A stretch of DNA of 64,000 nt from Dyadobacter bucti (GTDB lineage: Bacteria; Bacteroidota; Bacteroidia; Cytophagales; Spirosomataceae), in the NCBI RefSeq assembly GCF_005869225.1, contig NZ_SWFP01000002.1, positions 682,001 to 746,000 on the forward strand, in the 5' to 3' direction. How positions within the stretch are numbered: position 1 is the stretch's first letter; every line of letters starts with the position of its first letter. The notes under the pieces were generated by a model. The model ran no database searches. It was not told the origin of the DNA and worked only from the letters and a program-made list of their open reading frames with translations. The position numbers and the translations under genes are program-made. This document shows, in pieces, positions 26,735 to 34,936 of the stretch.

Positions 26735-27946
26735 CTAGGCCGAGTACTCAGGCTTCCATACCTGCACCGACTCCGTGTCGGCTGCGGCATTTCCCATGTG
26801 GATCGCGATAGAACCATCCCGGCCAGTCTCTACATTCGATATGGGTTCTTTCTTTGACTTGATACACTCCACGAAATCTTGCAGCGCATATACGGTTGGT
26901 TCCAAACTGGCCTCCCCAGGTTTTCCGAATTTCAGTTCAACTCCCTGCCCCTGCGTAGTCACCGCCAGGGTTGCACCCGTCACTCCGTCCACCACACCTT
27001 TCTTATTGTTGGTCGTTTCCGGATAAATCAGGGCTTTGTCGCGGAGGATCTCAGCTGTTGCCTTGTCCCCGAGGATGCGGATACTGTAACCATTGTACGC
27101 ATTGGAAAGCACGGAGGTCACGCTGGCTTTCACTCCGTTCGGATAATCGTAAACTGTACGGATATTGTCATAAGTGTCGCGGCCGTCTTTCCAGTAATTG
27201 ATCCCGCCCAGGCCCACCACTTTCACCGGGTGGCTGTCCATCAGGTAATTAACCACATCAATTTCATGCGCACACAATTCTGAAAGCGGGCCACCGCAAT
27301 ATTCCCGGTACATCCGCCAGTTGATCGCACGCTCCATTTTTGGGTCTTTAACCGGGAAGCGCCAGTTGGAATTACGGTTATACTGGCATTCAAAATGTGT
27401 GATTTTGCCCAGCCAGTTTTCCTGGATGATTTCCTTCACCCGGTGGTACAGACCATAGTACCGGTACTGGTAGCCGATCTGGAAAACCAGCCCCGAAGCC
27501 CGGACTTTCTTCACCAGGTCAATGGCCTGGGGAATATCGTAAGTCATTGATTTTTCGAGATAAATATGCTTTCCCGCCTGCAACGCCGCAATCGCCATAG
27601 GATAATGCAGGTATAGGGGCGTAGCGATCACCACGGCGTCGAGGCTTTTGTCTTCGAGCAGCTTGCGGTAATCGGTATAGCCTTTTGCTCCTTTTTCGGC
27701 CAGGCTCAGTCCTTTTTGCAGGTTTTCAGGGATAATGTCGCAGCAGGCCACCAAGGCCATTTCCGGCATTTCCTTGATCAGGGTACATAGCCCGGCACCC
27801 CGCGAACCGGTACCTATGATACCCAGCCGGATCTTATCGGCAGTTTTTGTCTGTCCCAATACAGGGTACGCAGCAGCAGACAGACCAGCCGCGGCCGCTA
27901 AACCTGTTGTGATAAATTGTCTGCGGGAAGTGGTACCTGCTGCCAT
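26735..27946 (-). CDS. Gfo/Idh/MocA family oxidoreductase, Tat-exported
   Basis: 403 residues. A twin-arginine signal 'TSRRQFITTGLAAAAGLSAA' is followed by a Rossmann fold ('IRLGIIGTGSRGAGLC') and the family catalytic region 'YLEKSMTYD', where the common EKP is EKS but the Lys is kept. The C-terminal alpha/beta domain carries 'GGPLSELCAHEIDVVNYLMD' (His in the sugar-binding site). Such exported Bacteroidota members act on sugars or glycosides in the periplasm with bound NAD(P). It is transcribed alone; a perfect palindrome lies 39 bp upstream of the ATG. The substrate is unknown. Confidence 0.9.
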   Translation of the reverse strand: MAAGTTSRRQFITTGLAAAAGLSAAAYPVLGQTKTADKIRLGIIGTGSRGAGLCTLIKEMPEMALVACCDIIPENLQKGLSLAEKGAKGYTDYRKLLEDKSLDAVVIATPLYLHYPMAIAALQAGKHIYLEKSMTYDIPQAIDLVKKVRASGLVFQIGYQYRYYGLYHRVKEIIQENWLGKITHFECQYNRNSNWRFPVKDPKMERAINWRMYREYCGGPLSELCAHEIDVVNYLMDSHPVKVVGLGGINYWKDGRDTYDNIRTVYDYPNGVKASVTSVLSNAYNGYSIRILGDKATAEILRDKALIYPETTNNKKGVVDGVTGATLAVTTQGQGVELKFGKPGEASLEPTVYALQDFVECIKSKKEPISNVETGRDGSIAIHMGNAAADTESVQVWKPEYSA

Positions 27947-27984
27947 GTATTTTTAGAATTAAGTTGTTAAGATTAGGACGTAGC

Positions 27985-28010
27985 CATTTACGGGCACGTG
28001 CCCGTAAATG
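27985..28010. promoter_or_regulatory. Perfect 26-bp palindrome upstream of the oxidoreductase gene
   Basis: CATTTACGGGCAC (27985-27997) is followed at once by its exact reverse complement (27998-28010). With no loop it suits binding of a dimeric regulator better than an RNA terminator. It lies 39 bp upstream of the oxidoreductase ATG. The CCCGTAAA core also occurs in the palindromic element at 31.6 kb, so it may instead be a repeat-family member. Confidence 0.55.
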
Positions 28011-28015
28011 TAGAA

Positions 28016-28052
28016 AAAAAATTTGAACCGAGAATAACAGTTCAAATTTTTT
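28016..28052 (-). terminator. AT-rich terminator hairpin
   Basis: AAAAAATTTGAAC (28016-28028) pairs with GTTCAAATTTTTT (28040-28052). It lies 23 bases past the stop codon of the small lipoprotein gene and gives an A-flanked, T-ending hairpin on both strands. Confidence 0.7.
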
Positions 28053-28074
28053 GCGTCTATGGCAGGTCAAATAA

Positions 28075-28500
28075 TTACCTGATCGCTACAAATTTCCCTA
28101 TGCAAGGCTTGTCACATCCATAGCTGAGTTTCATACTGGTCGGCGTTAGTTCGCTGTAATACCAGGTTGTCGGCGGCATTTGCATCTGCGGATTGTTTGT
28201 CAGGCTCAGTTCCAGGCTTTTGTCATCCAGGATCTTATAAGTATTGTACACGTTGATGGAAGAATAAATAGGGCCTTTCACTTCTTTGAAATCTCCGTTA
28301 GCTTTGAATTCAACCACGGTGGAAGCAATTTCATCCACTTTCCTGAAAGTTCCGCTGCCGTCCCCCGGATCCAGCAATGATTCGACGAGCTTCCACTTAC
28401 CCACCAGGCCGTTATTTTCGGCCGGGCCTTTTTCGTCTTTTTGGCAGGAAAATATAGCCGTCAAAAGCAATGTGAGTAAAAATGTCTGTATAAGTTTCAT
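28075..28500 (-). CDS. Small lipocalin-like lipoprotein
   Basis: 141 residues from the ATG at 28500; a GTG at 28542 is in frame but would bury the signal peptide. Lipobox 'TAIFSC' (Cys19) and then QKDEKG. The body ('LVGKWKLVESLLDPGDGSGT', 'VVEFKANGDF', 'YKILDDKSLELSL') follows the lipocalin-like pattern found in many Bacteroidota lipoproteins: GKW near the start and alternating strands. The ligand is unknown. Transcribed alone and ended by the hairpin at 28016. Confidence 0.75.
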   Translation of the reverse strand: MKLIQTFLLTLLLTAIFSCQKDEKGPAENNGLVGKWKLVESLLDPGDGSGTFRKVDEIASTVVEFKANGDFKEVKGPIYSSINVYNTYKILDDKSLELSLTNNPQMQMPPTTWYYSELTPTSMKLSYGCDKPCIGKFVAIR

Positions 28501-28606
28501 GGGTCTGGAATTGTAGTTTCCATTTAGGATGCATACGGACACAAAATGGTTGGACAGCTGTTTTTGATTGGTTTAATATTAATTTTTAATAATTTATTAC
28601 AAAAAC

Positions 28607-28637
28607 TTGTTTTTGGTATTTTCTGCATTTATTTTTG
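28607..28637 (+). promoter_or_regulatory. Candidate Bacteroidota promoter for the MFS gene
   Basis: TTG at 28607-28609 and TATTTTTG at 28630-28637 match the -33 TTG and -7 TAnnTTTG boxes with 20 bp between them, which is the expected spacing. The transcript would start near 28644, just before the 13-bp operator-like motif and 23 bases before the ATG. Confidence 0.55.
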
Positions 28638-28649
28638 AATCAAATTTAG

Positions 28650-28662
28650 TTAGTGCGTTAAG
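28650..28662 (+). promoter_or_regulatory. Shared operator-like motif, copy 1
   Basis: TTAGTGCGTTAAG lies 5 bp before the MFS start codon and recurs exactly at 30027 upstream of the isomerase gene. The core TTA-RYGCRY-TAA is an imperfect palindrome, as expected of a LacI- or GntR-type site. Its place right after the promoter suits a repressor. Confidence 0.55.
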
Positions 28663-28666
28663 TTAT

Positions 28667-29926
28667 ATGAAATACTACCCTATCCGTTGGTTTGTTGTTT
28701 TTCTGGTATTTGTCGCCACGGGCCTGAGCTTTCTTGACAGGCAGGTTTTGTCGATCGCGATCATCAAAATCCAGAAAGAATTTGGTTTCAGCGACGTGGA
28801 GTACGGGTGGGTGAACACGAGTTTTCTATTTAGCTATGCGCTTATGTTCACGGTAGGCGGCTGGCTGATCGACAGGTTCGGGGCAAAAAAAGGATTGGGC
28901 GTAGCAGTAGGTGTATGGTCCGTAGCGAACGCCCTGCATGGTTTGATGACGGGACTACCCCAGCTGATCACGTTCCGTTTTTTGCTGGGTATGGGAGAAG
29001 GTGCCTGTTTCCCGGGTGCTGCCAAAACAGTATATGATTGGTTTGACAAAAAAGAACGGGCTTTTGCAAATGGTATCGCCATCGGAGGTTCGGCCATCGG
29101 GGCAGTCATTGCACCGCCGCTTACGATATGGCTGTCAGAGCTTTACGGATGGCGTGCAGGCTTTGTTATACCCGGACTGATCGGGATCGTCTGGGTGATC
29201 GTATGGTTTTTTATTCCGTGGAAAAAAAGCATTTCGCAACAGGCCGCCGTTGAAGTAACCAAACGCGCGGAAAGCATTCCGTTTGGTACTATTCTGAAAT
29301 TTAAAGAAACTTGGGTATTCATTTTGATGCGCTTTTTATTGGACCCCGTAATGTACTTCATGATGTTCTGGATCCCCAAATACCTGAGTGAAGTGCGCGG
29401 TGTTTCATTTGAACGTATCGGCAGTTTGTTCTGGATACCGTTCCTGGCATTAGGCATTTCCAATATCCTGGGAGGCTTTTTATCCGACAAACTCGTAAAA
29501 AACAATTTCAGCATCAATAAAGCGCGAAAAACGGTCATGGGCTGCGCGGCAGCGTTGACGCTGGCGGTTCCTTTTACAGAGTATACATCCACAGTTGAGG
29601 TTGCAGTGGGGTTAATGGCGCTGTACATGTTCGCGCATGGCTGCTGGATCACCAATTATATCACTGCCATTTCTGACATTTTCGGACCAAAAGCCACCTC
29701 TACGGTAGTAGGGTTGTCAGGTACGGCAGGTGCTGTTTCGAGTCTTTTACTGAATCCTATGATCGGAAAAATTGTCCAGGACTACTCCTATAAACCGATG
29801 TGGATCGCCTCCGGACTGCTTTATCCGATAGCTTTCACAGCCTTTGCAATCCTGATTCCAAAGATCAAGTTTTTGTTCAAAGAAGAAGAGACCCTAACAC
29901 CCAACATAGCCAGCATCAATCAATAA
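28667..29926 (+). CDS. MFS transporter, anion:cation symporter type (hexuronate/aldonate)
   Basis: 419 residues from the ATG at 28667; an upstream in-frame start at 28607 would overlap the promoter. Twelve helices; 'LDRQVLSIAIIKIQKEFGFS' and 'GWVNTSFLFSYALMFTVGGW' are typical of the ExuT/DgoT/GudP branch, as is 'LLGMGEGACFPGAAKTVYDWF'. It probably takes up a sugar acid or sugar. It shares an operator-like motif with the isomerase gene that follows, so both are likely to serve one substrate. A 10-bp minisatellite follows it. Confidence 0.88.
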   Translation: MKYYPIRWFVVFLVFVATGLSFLDRQVLSIAIIKIQKEFGFSDVEYGWVNTSFLFSYALMFTVGGWLIDRFGAKKGLGVAVGVWSVANALHGLMTGLPQLITFRFLLGMGEGACFPGAAKTVYDWFDKKERAFANGIAIGGSAIGAVIAPPLTIWLSELYGWRAGFVIPGLIGIVWVIVWFFIPWKKSISQQAAVEVTKRAESIPFGTILKFKETWVFILMRFLLDPVMYFMMFWIPKYLSEVRGVSFERIGSLFWIPFLALGISNILGGFLSDKLVKNNFSINKARKTVMGCAAALTLAVPFTEYTSTVEVAVGLMALYMFAHGCWITNYITAISDIFGPKATSTVVGLSGTAGAVSSLLLNPMIGKIVQDYSYKPMWIASGLLYPIAFTAFAILIPKIKFLFKEEETLTPNIASINQ

Positions 29927-29940
29927 AAACAAAAAATCCT

Positions 29941-30007
29941 ACCATAAATAACCACACATGACCATAAATGACAAAATATGACTATCAATAACCACTCCTA
30001 ACCAAAA
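29941..30007 (+). repeat. 10-bp-period minisatellite, locus 1
   Basis: Seven units start every 10 bases from 29941: ACCATAAATA, ACCACACATG, ACCATAAATG, ACAAAATATG, ACTATCAATA, ACCACTCCTA, ACCAAAAAAA. The array starts 14 bp after the MFS stop codon. A related array lies 3' of the other sugar-acid MFS gene at 56915-57015. Confidence 0.75.
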
Positions 30008-30026
30008 AAATTTTACTCTTAAAAAC

Positions 30027-30039
30027 TTAGTGCGTTAAG
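30027..30039 (+). promoter_or_regulatory. Shared operator-like motif, copy 2
   Basis: An exact copy of TTAGTGCGTTAAG, 26 bp before the isomerase ATG. No TAnnTTTG box was found just upstream, so the isomerase may also be read from the MFS promoter. Confidence 0.55.
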
Positions 30040-30065
30040 ATTCCAAACAACACAAAATAAACCCC

Positions 30066-31565
30066 ATGGGAAATCCATTACAAAGCGAGAACCACGTAGA
30101 ACAGGAAGCCATTATTCAGAAACGCAAACCAACGCTCCCGCGCATCGGCGTGTTTGGTGTAGGTTATTATAAATACTGGAGCCAGTTTGACGGGCTTCTG
30201 GACGATATGCTGGAAAAACAAGCCGTTTTTATCAAAAAAATAGAAACAGGATCACATGCTGAGATCATCGATTTCGGCCTGGTCGACAACGTTCAGAAAG
30301 CCTACGAACTCGTACCCAAACTGAACGCAGCAAATCTGGACCTGATCTTCTGCGACATGGTCACTTATGCCACTTCCAACACATTTGGCACCATTATCCG
30401 TAATATGAACATACCCATCGTGCTGGTCGCGCTCCAACCCGACAAGGCGATGGATTATTCACGGGCTTCGACCTATATGCAGCTCTACAACGATGATATC
30501 TGTTCGCTTCCGGAATTCGCAGGAGTAGCGGCGAGAATGGGCAAAAAAGTGCCTGACATGATCATCGGAACTTTATATGATGATGAGCAGGCGGATGCGG
30601 AAATAGAAGAATACTGCCGTATCGCAGCTGTTTTGCATGATCTGAAAACAGCCCGGATCGGACATATCGGTCACCCTATCGAGGCTATGCTGGATATGCA
30701 TTCGGATTCCACCATGCTTACCGCACATTTCGGTGCACATATTGTACAATGCGAGGCGCATGAGATCGTGACCCAGTACCAGAATTCAATCGCCGGTGAA
30801 ATAGACCCGATGAAAGACAGGATCCTGGAATTCTTTGATACCCCCGACCCCGTCTCTGATCCTATCTCTGAAAAACTCAGGGATTCGGACCTTGAAATTG
30901 CAGCCCGGGTAACGGTTGCCCTGGAAAAGTTCATTGAAGAAAAACAGCTGGACGGACTGGCATATTACTACGAGGGCCCCGAAAACAGTGAGACCAGAAC
31001 GGTGATGTCCAACCTCATTGTCGGAAATTCGCTGCTGACCGGCGCCGGCTTTCCCATGTGCGGCGAGTCGGATCTGAAAACCTGTTTTGCGATGCTGATT
31101 ATGGAACGTTTAGGGATCGGCGGTAGCTTCGCTGAATTCCACCCGGTGGATTTCAACGAGGGTTTCGTATTGGTAGGACACGACGGCCCTCACAATGTAG
31201 CCATTGCACAAGGAAAGCCTGTTTTGAGAAGCCTTACCAAATACCATGGCAAGCCAGGCTTCGGGGCAGGTGTTGAGTTTAAGATCAAGGAAGGACCTAT
31301 TACGATGCTGAGTATCAACTCTACTTTTGACGGAAAATTCAAGTTTGTTATCGCGGAAGGACAGTCTGTGGAGGGCCCTATCCCTCCTACCGGCAACACC
31401 AACACGCGCGGGTTTTTCAAGCCGGATGTCAGGACATTTTTACAAAGATGGATGAAAGAAGGCCCTACCCACCATTTTGCGCTCGGTGTGGGACATCATG
31501 CAAAGGCTATTGAAAAAATTGCCAATTATCTGAATCTCGAAGCGGTAGTGATCCGCCAGGATTAA
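30066..31565 (+). CDS. L-arabinose/L-fucose isomerase family protein (AraA-like)
   Basis: 499 residues, the size of L-arabinose isomerase. Matching regions: 'CGESDLKTCFAMLIMERLG', 'FAEFHPVDFNEGFVLVGHDG' and 'HHFALGVGHHAKAIEKIA', which correspond to the AraA parts that carry the two metal-binding Glu and two His (Glu in GES, Glu in AEFHP, His in GHDGP, and His near the end). It should be a cytoplasmic aldose-ketose isomerase with Mn2+. The N-terminal part is divergent from true AraA, so the sugar could be L-arabinose, L-fucose, D-arabinose or another. The operator-like motif and the MFS neighbour suggest an uptake-plus-isomerisation module that feeds from the locus downstream. Confidence 0.8.
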   Translation: MGNPLQSENHVEQEAIIQKRKPTLPRIGVFGVGYYKYWSQFDGLLDDMLEKQAVFIKKIETGSHAEIIDFGLVDNVQKAYELVPKLNAANLDLIFCDMVTYATSNTFGTIIRNMNIPIVLVALQPDKAMDYSRASTYMQLYNDDICSLPEFAGVAARMGKKVPDMIIGTLYDDEQADAEIEEYCRIAAVLHDLKTARIGHIGHPIEAMLDMHSDSTMLTAHFGAHIVQCEAHEIVTQYQNSIAGEIDPMKDRILEFFDTPDPVSDPISEKLRDSDLEIAARVTVALEKFIEEKQLDGLAYYYEGPENSETRTVMSNLIVGNSLLTGAGFPMCGESDLKTCFAMLIMERLGIGGSFAEFHPVDFNEGFVLVGHDGPHNVAIAQGKPVLRSLTKYHGKPGFGAGVEFKIKEGPITMLSINSTFDGKFKFVIAEGQSVEGPIPPTGNTNTRGFFKPDVRTFLQRWMKEGPTHHFALGVGHHAKAIEKIANYLNLEAVVIRQD

Positions 31566-31695
31566 TTTTATTTTATACGGAGGCCCGTAAAGGCCCCCCG
31601 TACGAATTCGCCAGAAATATACGTACCCGGGCCCTTCACGGGCCCAGCCCTAACCGGACCCGTAAAGGGCCCGGGATGCGGATCGCCAGGATTAA
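31554..31695. mobile_element. MITE-like palindromic insertion with 12-bp flanking duplication
   Basis: CGCCAGGATTAA occurs at 31554-31565, where it is the end of the isomerase gene including the stop codon, and again exactly at 31684-31695. The 118 bp between hold two GC-rich hairpins. The small one has ACGG/CCGT and GGCC/GGCC arms (31577-31601). The large one has 17-bp arms, CCCGGGCCCTTCACGGG (31626-31642) and its complement (31659-31675), with one mismatch. No ORF. The layout suggests insertion with target duplication. Alternatively it could be a terminator between the isomerase and susC. Confidence 0.5.
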
Positions 31696-31733
31696 ACCCT
31701 TTTTACAAGTCTAATTTAAATAATTGAAAAATT

Positions 31734-34700
31734 ATGAAACGTACTTTATTCCCAAAGCTCTCGCCCTGGGTGACCGGTGCGCTGCTCGGTTTACTTTTCT
31801 GTACCGGCACGCTCCTCGCCCAGAATGACCCGAAAATTACCGTGACCGGCCAGATCAGCGCTGACAACGACAATGCCCCGCTCATCGGTGCAACGATCAC
31901 GGAAAAGGGGACAAACAACGGAACAACTGCCGACGTGGATGGCAAATACAAAATTGCCGTCTCGGCAGGTGCGAGTATCGTGGTAAGTTTTATCGGCTAC
32001 GTTCCGCAGGAAGTGAAAATCGACAACCGTTCGGTAATCAATGTAAGCCTTAAAGCAGACCAGCAGCAATTACAGGATGTAGTAGTGGTAGGATATGGTA
32101 CGCAGCGTAAAAAGGACCTCACGGGTTCGATCACCAAGATTTCCAATGAACAGTTTATCCAGCCTTCCACAGGTAGTTTTGACCAGATGCTTCAGGGGAA
32201 AGTACCGGGCGTACAAATCAGTCAGACCACCGGTGCGCCGGGCGGGAACGTCAATATCCTGATCCGCGGCGTAAGTTCCATCACCGGCGGAAATCAGCCG
32301 CTATATGTCGTCGATGGTTTTGCAATCGGGTCAGGCGGTGGCGGGTCAGACATGCGGAGCTATGGTGCCAACAGCTTTTCATCGGCGGGTATGGCCTCTA
32401 ACACAGGTAACCGTGTGAATCCGCTCGCCTCTATTAACCCATCTGATATCGAGTCGATCGAGATACTGAAAGATGCATCCGCAACGGCGATTTATGGTTC
32501 GCGCGGTGCAAACGGTGTCGTGATCATCACTACCAAACGCGGCGCGTATGGAAAATCGCAGATCAGCGTGGATGCTTCCTACGGATTTCAGGAAGTGGCC
32601 AATAAGCTGGAAATGCTGAATGCAAGACAATATGCAGAATACCTGGCCGACGGGCGCGACAATGCCTGGGTATATGCGGGCGGAAAGGCGGATGATCCCA
32701 ACGAAGTACGTTCGGCAGCCACAAGGGTGCGGCCGGAATTCCGGAACCCCGGATCGATCACCACTGACACCGACTGGCAGGATGTCCTATTCAGGACTGC
32801 ACCGGTGCGCAACGTTCAGGTTTCCTCCACAGGCGGTACTGAAAAAGCCAAGTATTTTATATCAGGCGGGTATTTCTCGCAGGAAGGCGTTATCATCAAT
32901 TCTGATTACAACCGTTTCAATTTACGTGTAAATGTCGATGCGCAGGTTGCCAAATGGATCAAGATCGGGACTTCTACCTATGGCTCTTACGGGTTCGGAA
33001 GGTTTGCCAATACCGAATCACATTATGGAGCGGGCGGGCTTCTGGCCAACGTGCTCGCAGCCTCGCCAACCATACCGGTTTATGATGCTAACGGAGGGTA
33101 CTACTTTAATCAGGCGGATGTGACCGACGGCTTAGGTTTCCTGGCCAACGTGCTCGCCGTGAGCAACGGCAGCGACGACCGGCGCAAGATCATGGATGTG
33201 GTCACCAATAATTTTGTGGAGATCAACCTCACCAATGACCTCACTTTCAAAAGCTCGATCGGGGTGAATTTCGGTTCCAACAACATCAAATTGTGGCGTT
33301 CATCGGCAGTACCGAACTTTACCACGCTCAACTATCCTGCATCCGCAGGAACCTCCAAAACCGAAACCCTCAACTGGCTGAATGAAAACACATTAAACTA
33401 TAACAAGGTTTTCAATAACAAACATTTCGTGAGCGCCCTGGTGGGTTTCACGTCCCAGAAAAACAGCGTGGACAGGGTTACAGCCGGTGCGTCGGACTTC
33501 CCTACTGAATATGTGCCCTTTATCACTGCCGGTATCGTGAATGCCGGTTCGCAGATCGTCAATGAATGGGCATTGCTTTCCATGATGGCAAGGGTGAATT
33601 ATTCCTATGCGGGAAAATACATGTTTACTGCAACTGTAAGACGCGACGGAAGTTCAAGATTCGGATCAAATAACAGATGGGGATCATTCCCTTCCTTTTC
33701 AGCAGGTTATAATATCTCGGAAGAGGAGTTCATGAAAAACGTGAATTTCATCAGCAACCTGAAAATCAGGGCCAGCTATGGTATTTCCGGTAATAACCAG
33801 ATCGGCGATTATACCCACATCGGACTATTATCGACAACCCGTTACATCAGGAACAGGGCCCTGAACCCTGGCCTGATCCCCAGCACTTTATCCAACGATA
33901 ACCTGACCTGGGAAAAATCGAAACAAACCAATATCGGGATTGATCTGGGATTGTTCAAAGACAGGATCACGATCACCGCCGATGCCTACCGCGACCATAA
34001 AACCGATTTGTTACTGGCGGTTCAGTTGCCTGCTGCGTCGGGTTTCAACAGCTCCACACAAAACATAGGCGATATTGAAAATAAAGGTTTCGAGATCGGT
34101 GTGCAGACTGTGAACCTTCGCACCAAACGTTTTGAGTGGAATTCAAGCGTCACATTCAGCCACAACCGCAACAAGGTCCTTAAGCTGGCCACAGAGGGCG
34201 GGAGAATTGCGAATTCGGCCTACCAGATTACGGAAGTAGGCTCTCCGATTTCAAGTTTTTACCTGATCAACAAGCTGGGCGTATTCATGAACAGCGCCGA
34301 GCTCGACGGAGCTGCACTTCAGCATCCCAAAACACAGGCAGGCGATCTTAAATTCGAAGACGTGAATGGTGACAAGGTTATCAATCAGAGCGACAGAAAG
34401 ATCGTTGGATCGCCCTGGCCGGATTTCACCTGGGGATTTGACAACAACTTCTCACTGGGAAACCTCAGCCTCAATGTTGGCCTGGTGGGCTCGCACGGGG
34501 CCTATACCTACCTCGACGCAGGCGGGTCGCTGCTGGGTTCCAATGGTGTGCAGAACAACCTGATCCTGACCGACAGAAGATGGAGATCGGAGTCTGATCC
34601 GGGCGACGGTATCATGCCAAGATCGATCAGGAGCAACCACGCGCTGGGTTTTGGTACATCTTCACATTACCTTTTCGACAATTCCTTTGTAAGGATCAGG

Positions 34701-34925
34701 AACGTGAAATTGTCCTATAACCTGCCCAAAGAACTTACCTCCAAACTGGGACTGACCAACCTGAATGTATATGCCAACGTAGCCAACCTGTTCACCTTCA
34801 CCGACTATCCGGGCTACGATCCCGAATCCAGCATTTCGGGCGACAATGTGGTCAATGCCGGTATCGACTATCTGAACTATCCGCTGCCACGGACCTACAC
34901 ATTTGGTATCAAATTAACTTTCTAA
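31734..34925 (+). CDS. SusC/RagA TonB-linked outer membrane protein (second locus)
   Basis: 1063 residues. Signal peptide (about 1-29), carboxypeptidase-regulatory-like domain (about 35-115), SusC box 'VVVVGYGTQRKKDLTGSI', plug ('ILIRGVSSITGGNQPLYVVD') and barrel ending GIKLTF. There is no STN domain, unlike the fructan SusC, so control must come from elsewhere, for example the GntR regulators nearby. It imports oligosaccharides with the SusD encoded 11 bp downstream. Substrate inferred from the GH106 neighbours as a rhamnose-bearing glycan. Confidence 0.95.
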   Translation: MKRTLFPKLSPWVTGALLGLLFCTGTLLAQNDPKITVTGQISADNDNAPLIGATITEKGTNNGTTADVDGKYKIAVSAGASIVVSFIGYVPQEVKIDNRSVINVSLKADQQQLQDVVVVGYGTQRKKDLTGSITKISNEQFIQPSTGSFDQMLQGKVPGVQISQTTGAPGGNVNILIRGVSSITGGNQPLYVVDGFAIGSGGGGSDMRSYGANSFSSAGMASNTGNRVNPLASINPSDIESIEILKDASATAIYGSRGANGVVIITTKRGAYGKSQISVDASYGFQEVANKLEMLNARQYAEYLADGRDNAWVYAGGKADDPNEVRSAATRVRPEFRNPGSITTDTDWQDVLFRTAPVRNVQVSSTGGTEKAKYFISGGYFSQEGVIINSDYNRFNLRVNVDAQVAKWIKIGTSTYGSYGFGRFANTESHYGAGGLLANVLAASPTIPVYDANGGYYFNQADVTDGLGFLANVLAVSNGSDDRRKIMDVVTNNFVEINLTNDLTFKSSIGVNFGSNNIKLWRSSAVPNFTTLNYPASAGTSKTETLNWLNENTLNYNKVFNNKHFVSALVGFTSQKNSVDRVTAGASDFPTEYVPFITAGIVNAGSQIVNEWALLSMMARVNYSYAGKYMFTATVRRDGSSRFGSNNRWGSFPSFSAGYNISEEEFMKNVNFISNLKIRASYGISGNNQIGDYTHIGLLSTTRYIRNRALNPGLIPSTLSNDNLTWEKSKQTNIGIDLGLFKDRITITADAYRDHKTDLLLAVQLPAASGFNSSTQNIGDIENKGFEIGVQTVNLRTKRFEWNSSVTFSHNRNKVLKLATEGGRIANSAYQITEVGSPISSFYLINKLGVFMNSAELDGAALQHPKTQAGDLKFEDVNGDKVINQSDRKIVGSPWPDFTWGFDNNFSLGNLSLNVGLVGSHGAYTYLDAGGSLLGSNGVQNNLILTDRRWRSESDPGDGIMPRSIRSNHALGFGTSSHYLFDNSFVRIRNVKLSYNLPKELTSKLGLTNLNVYANVANLFTFTDYPGYDPESSISGDNVVNAGIDYLNYPLPRTYTFGIKLTF

Positions 34926-34936
34926 AAGCTGCTGCA

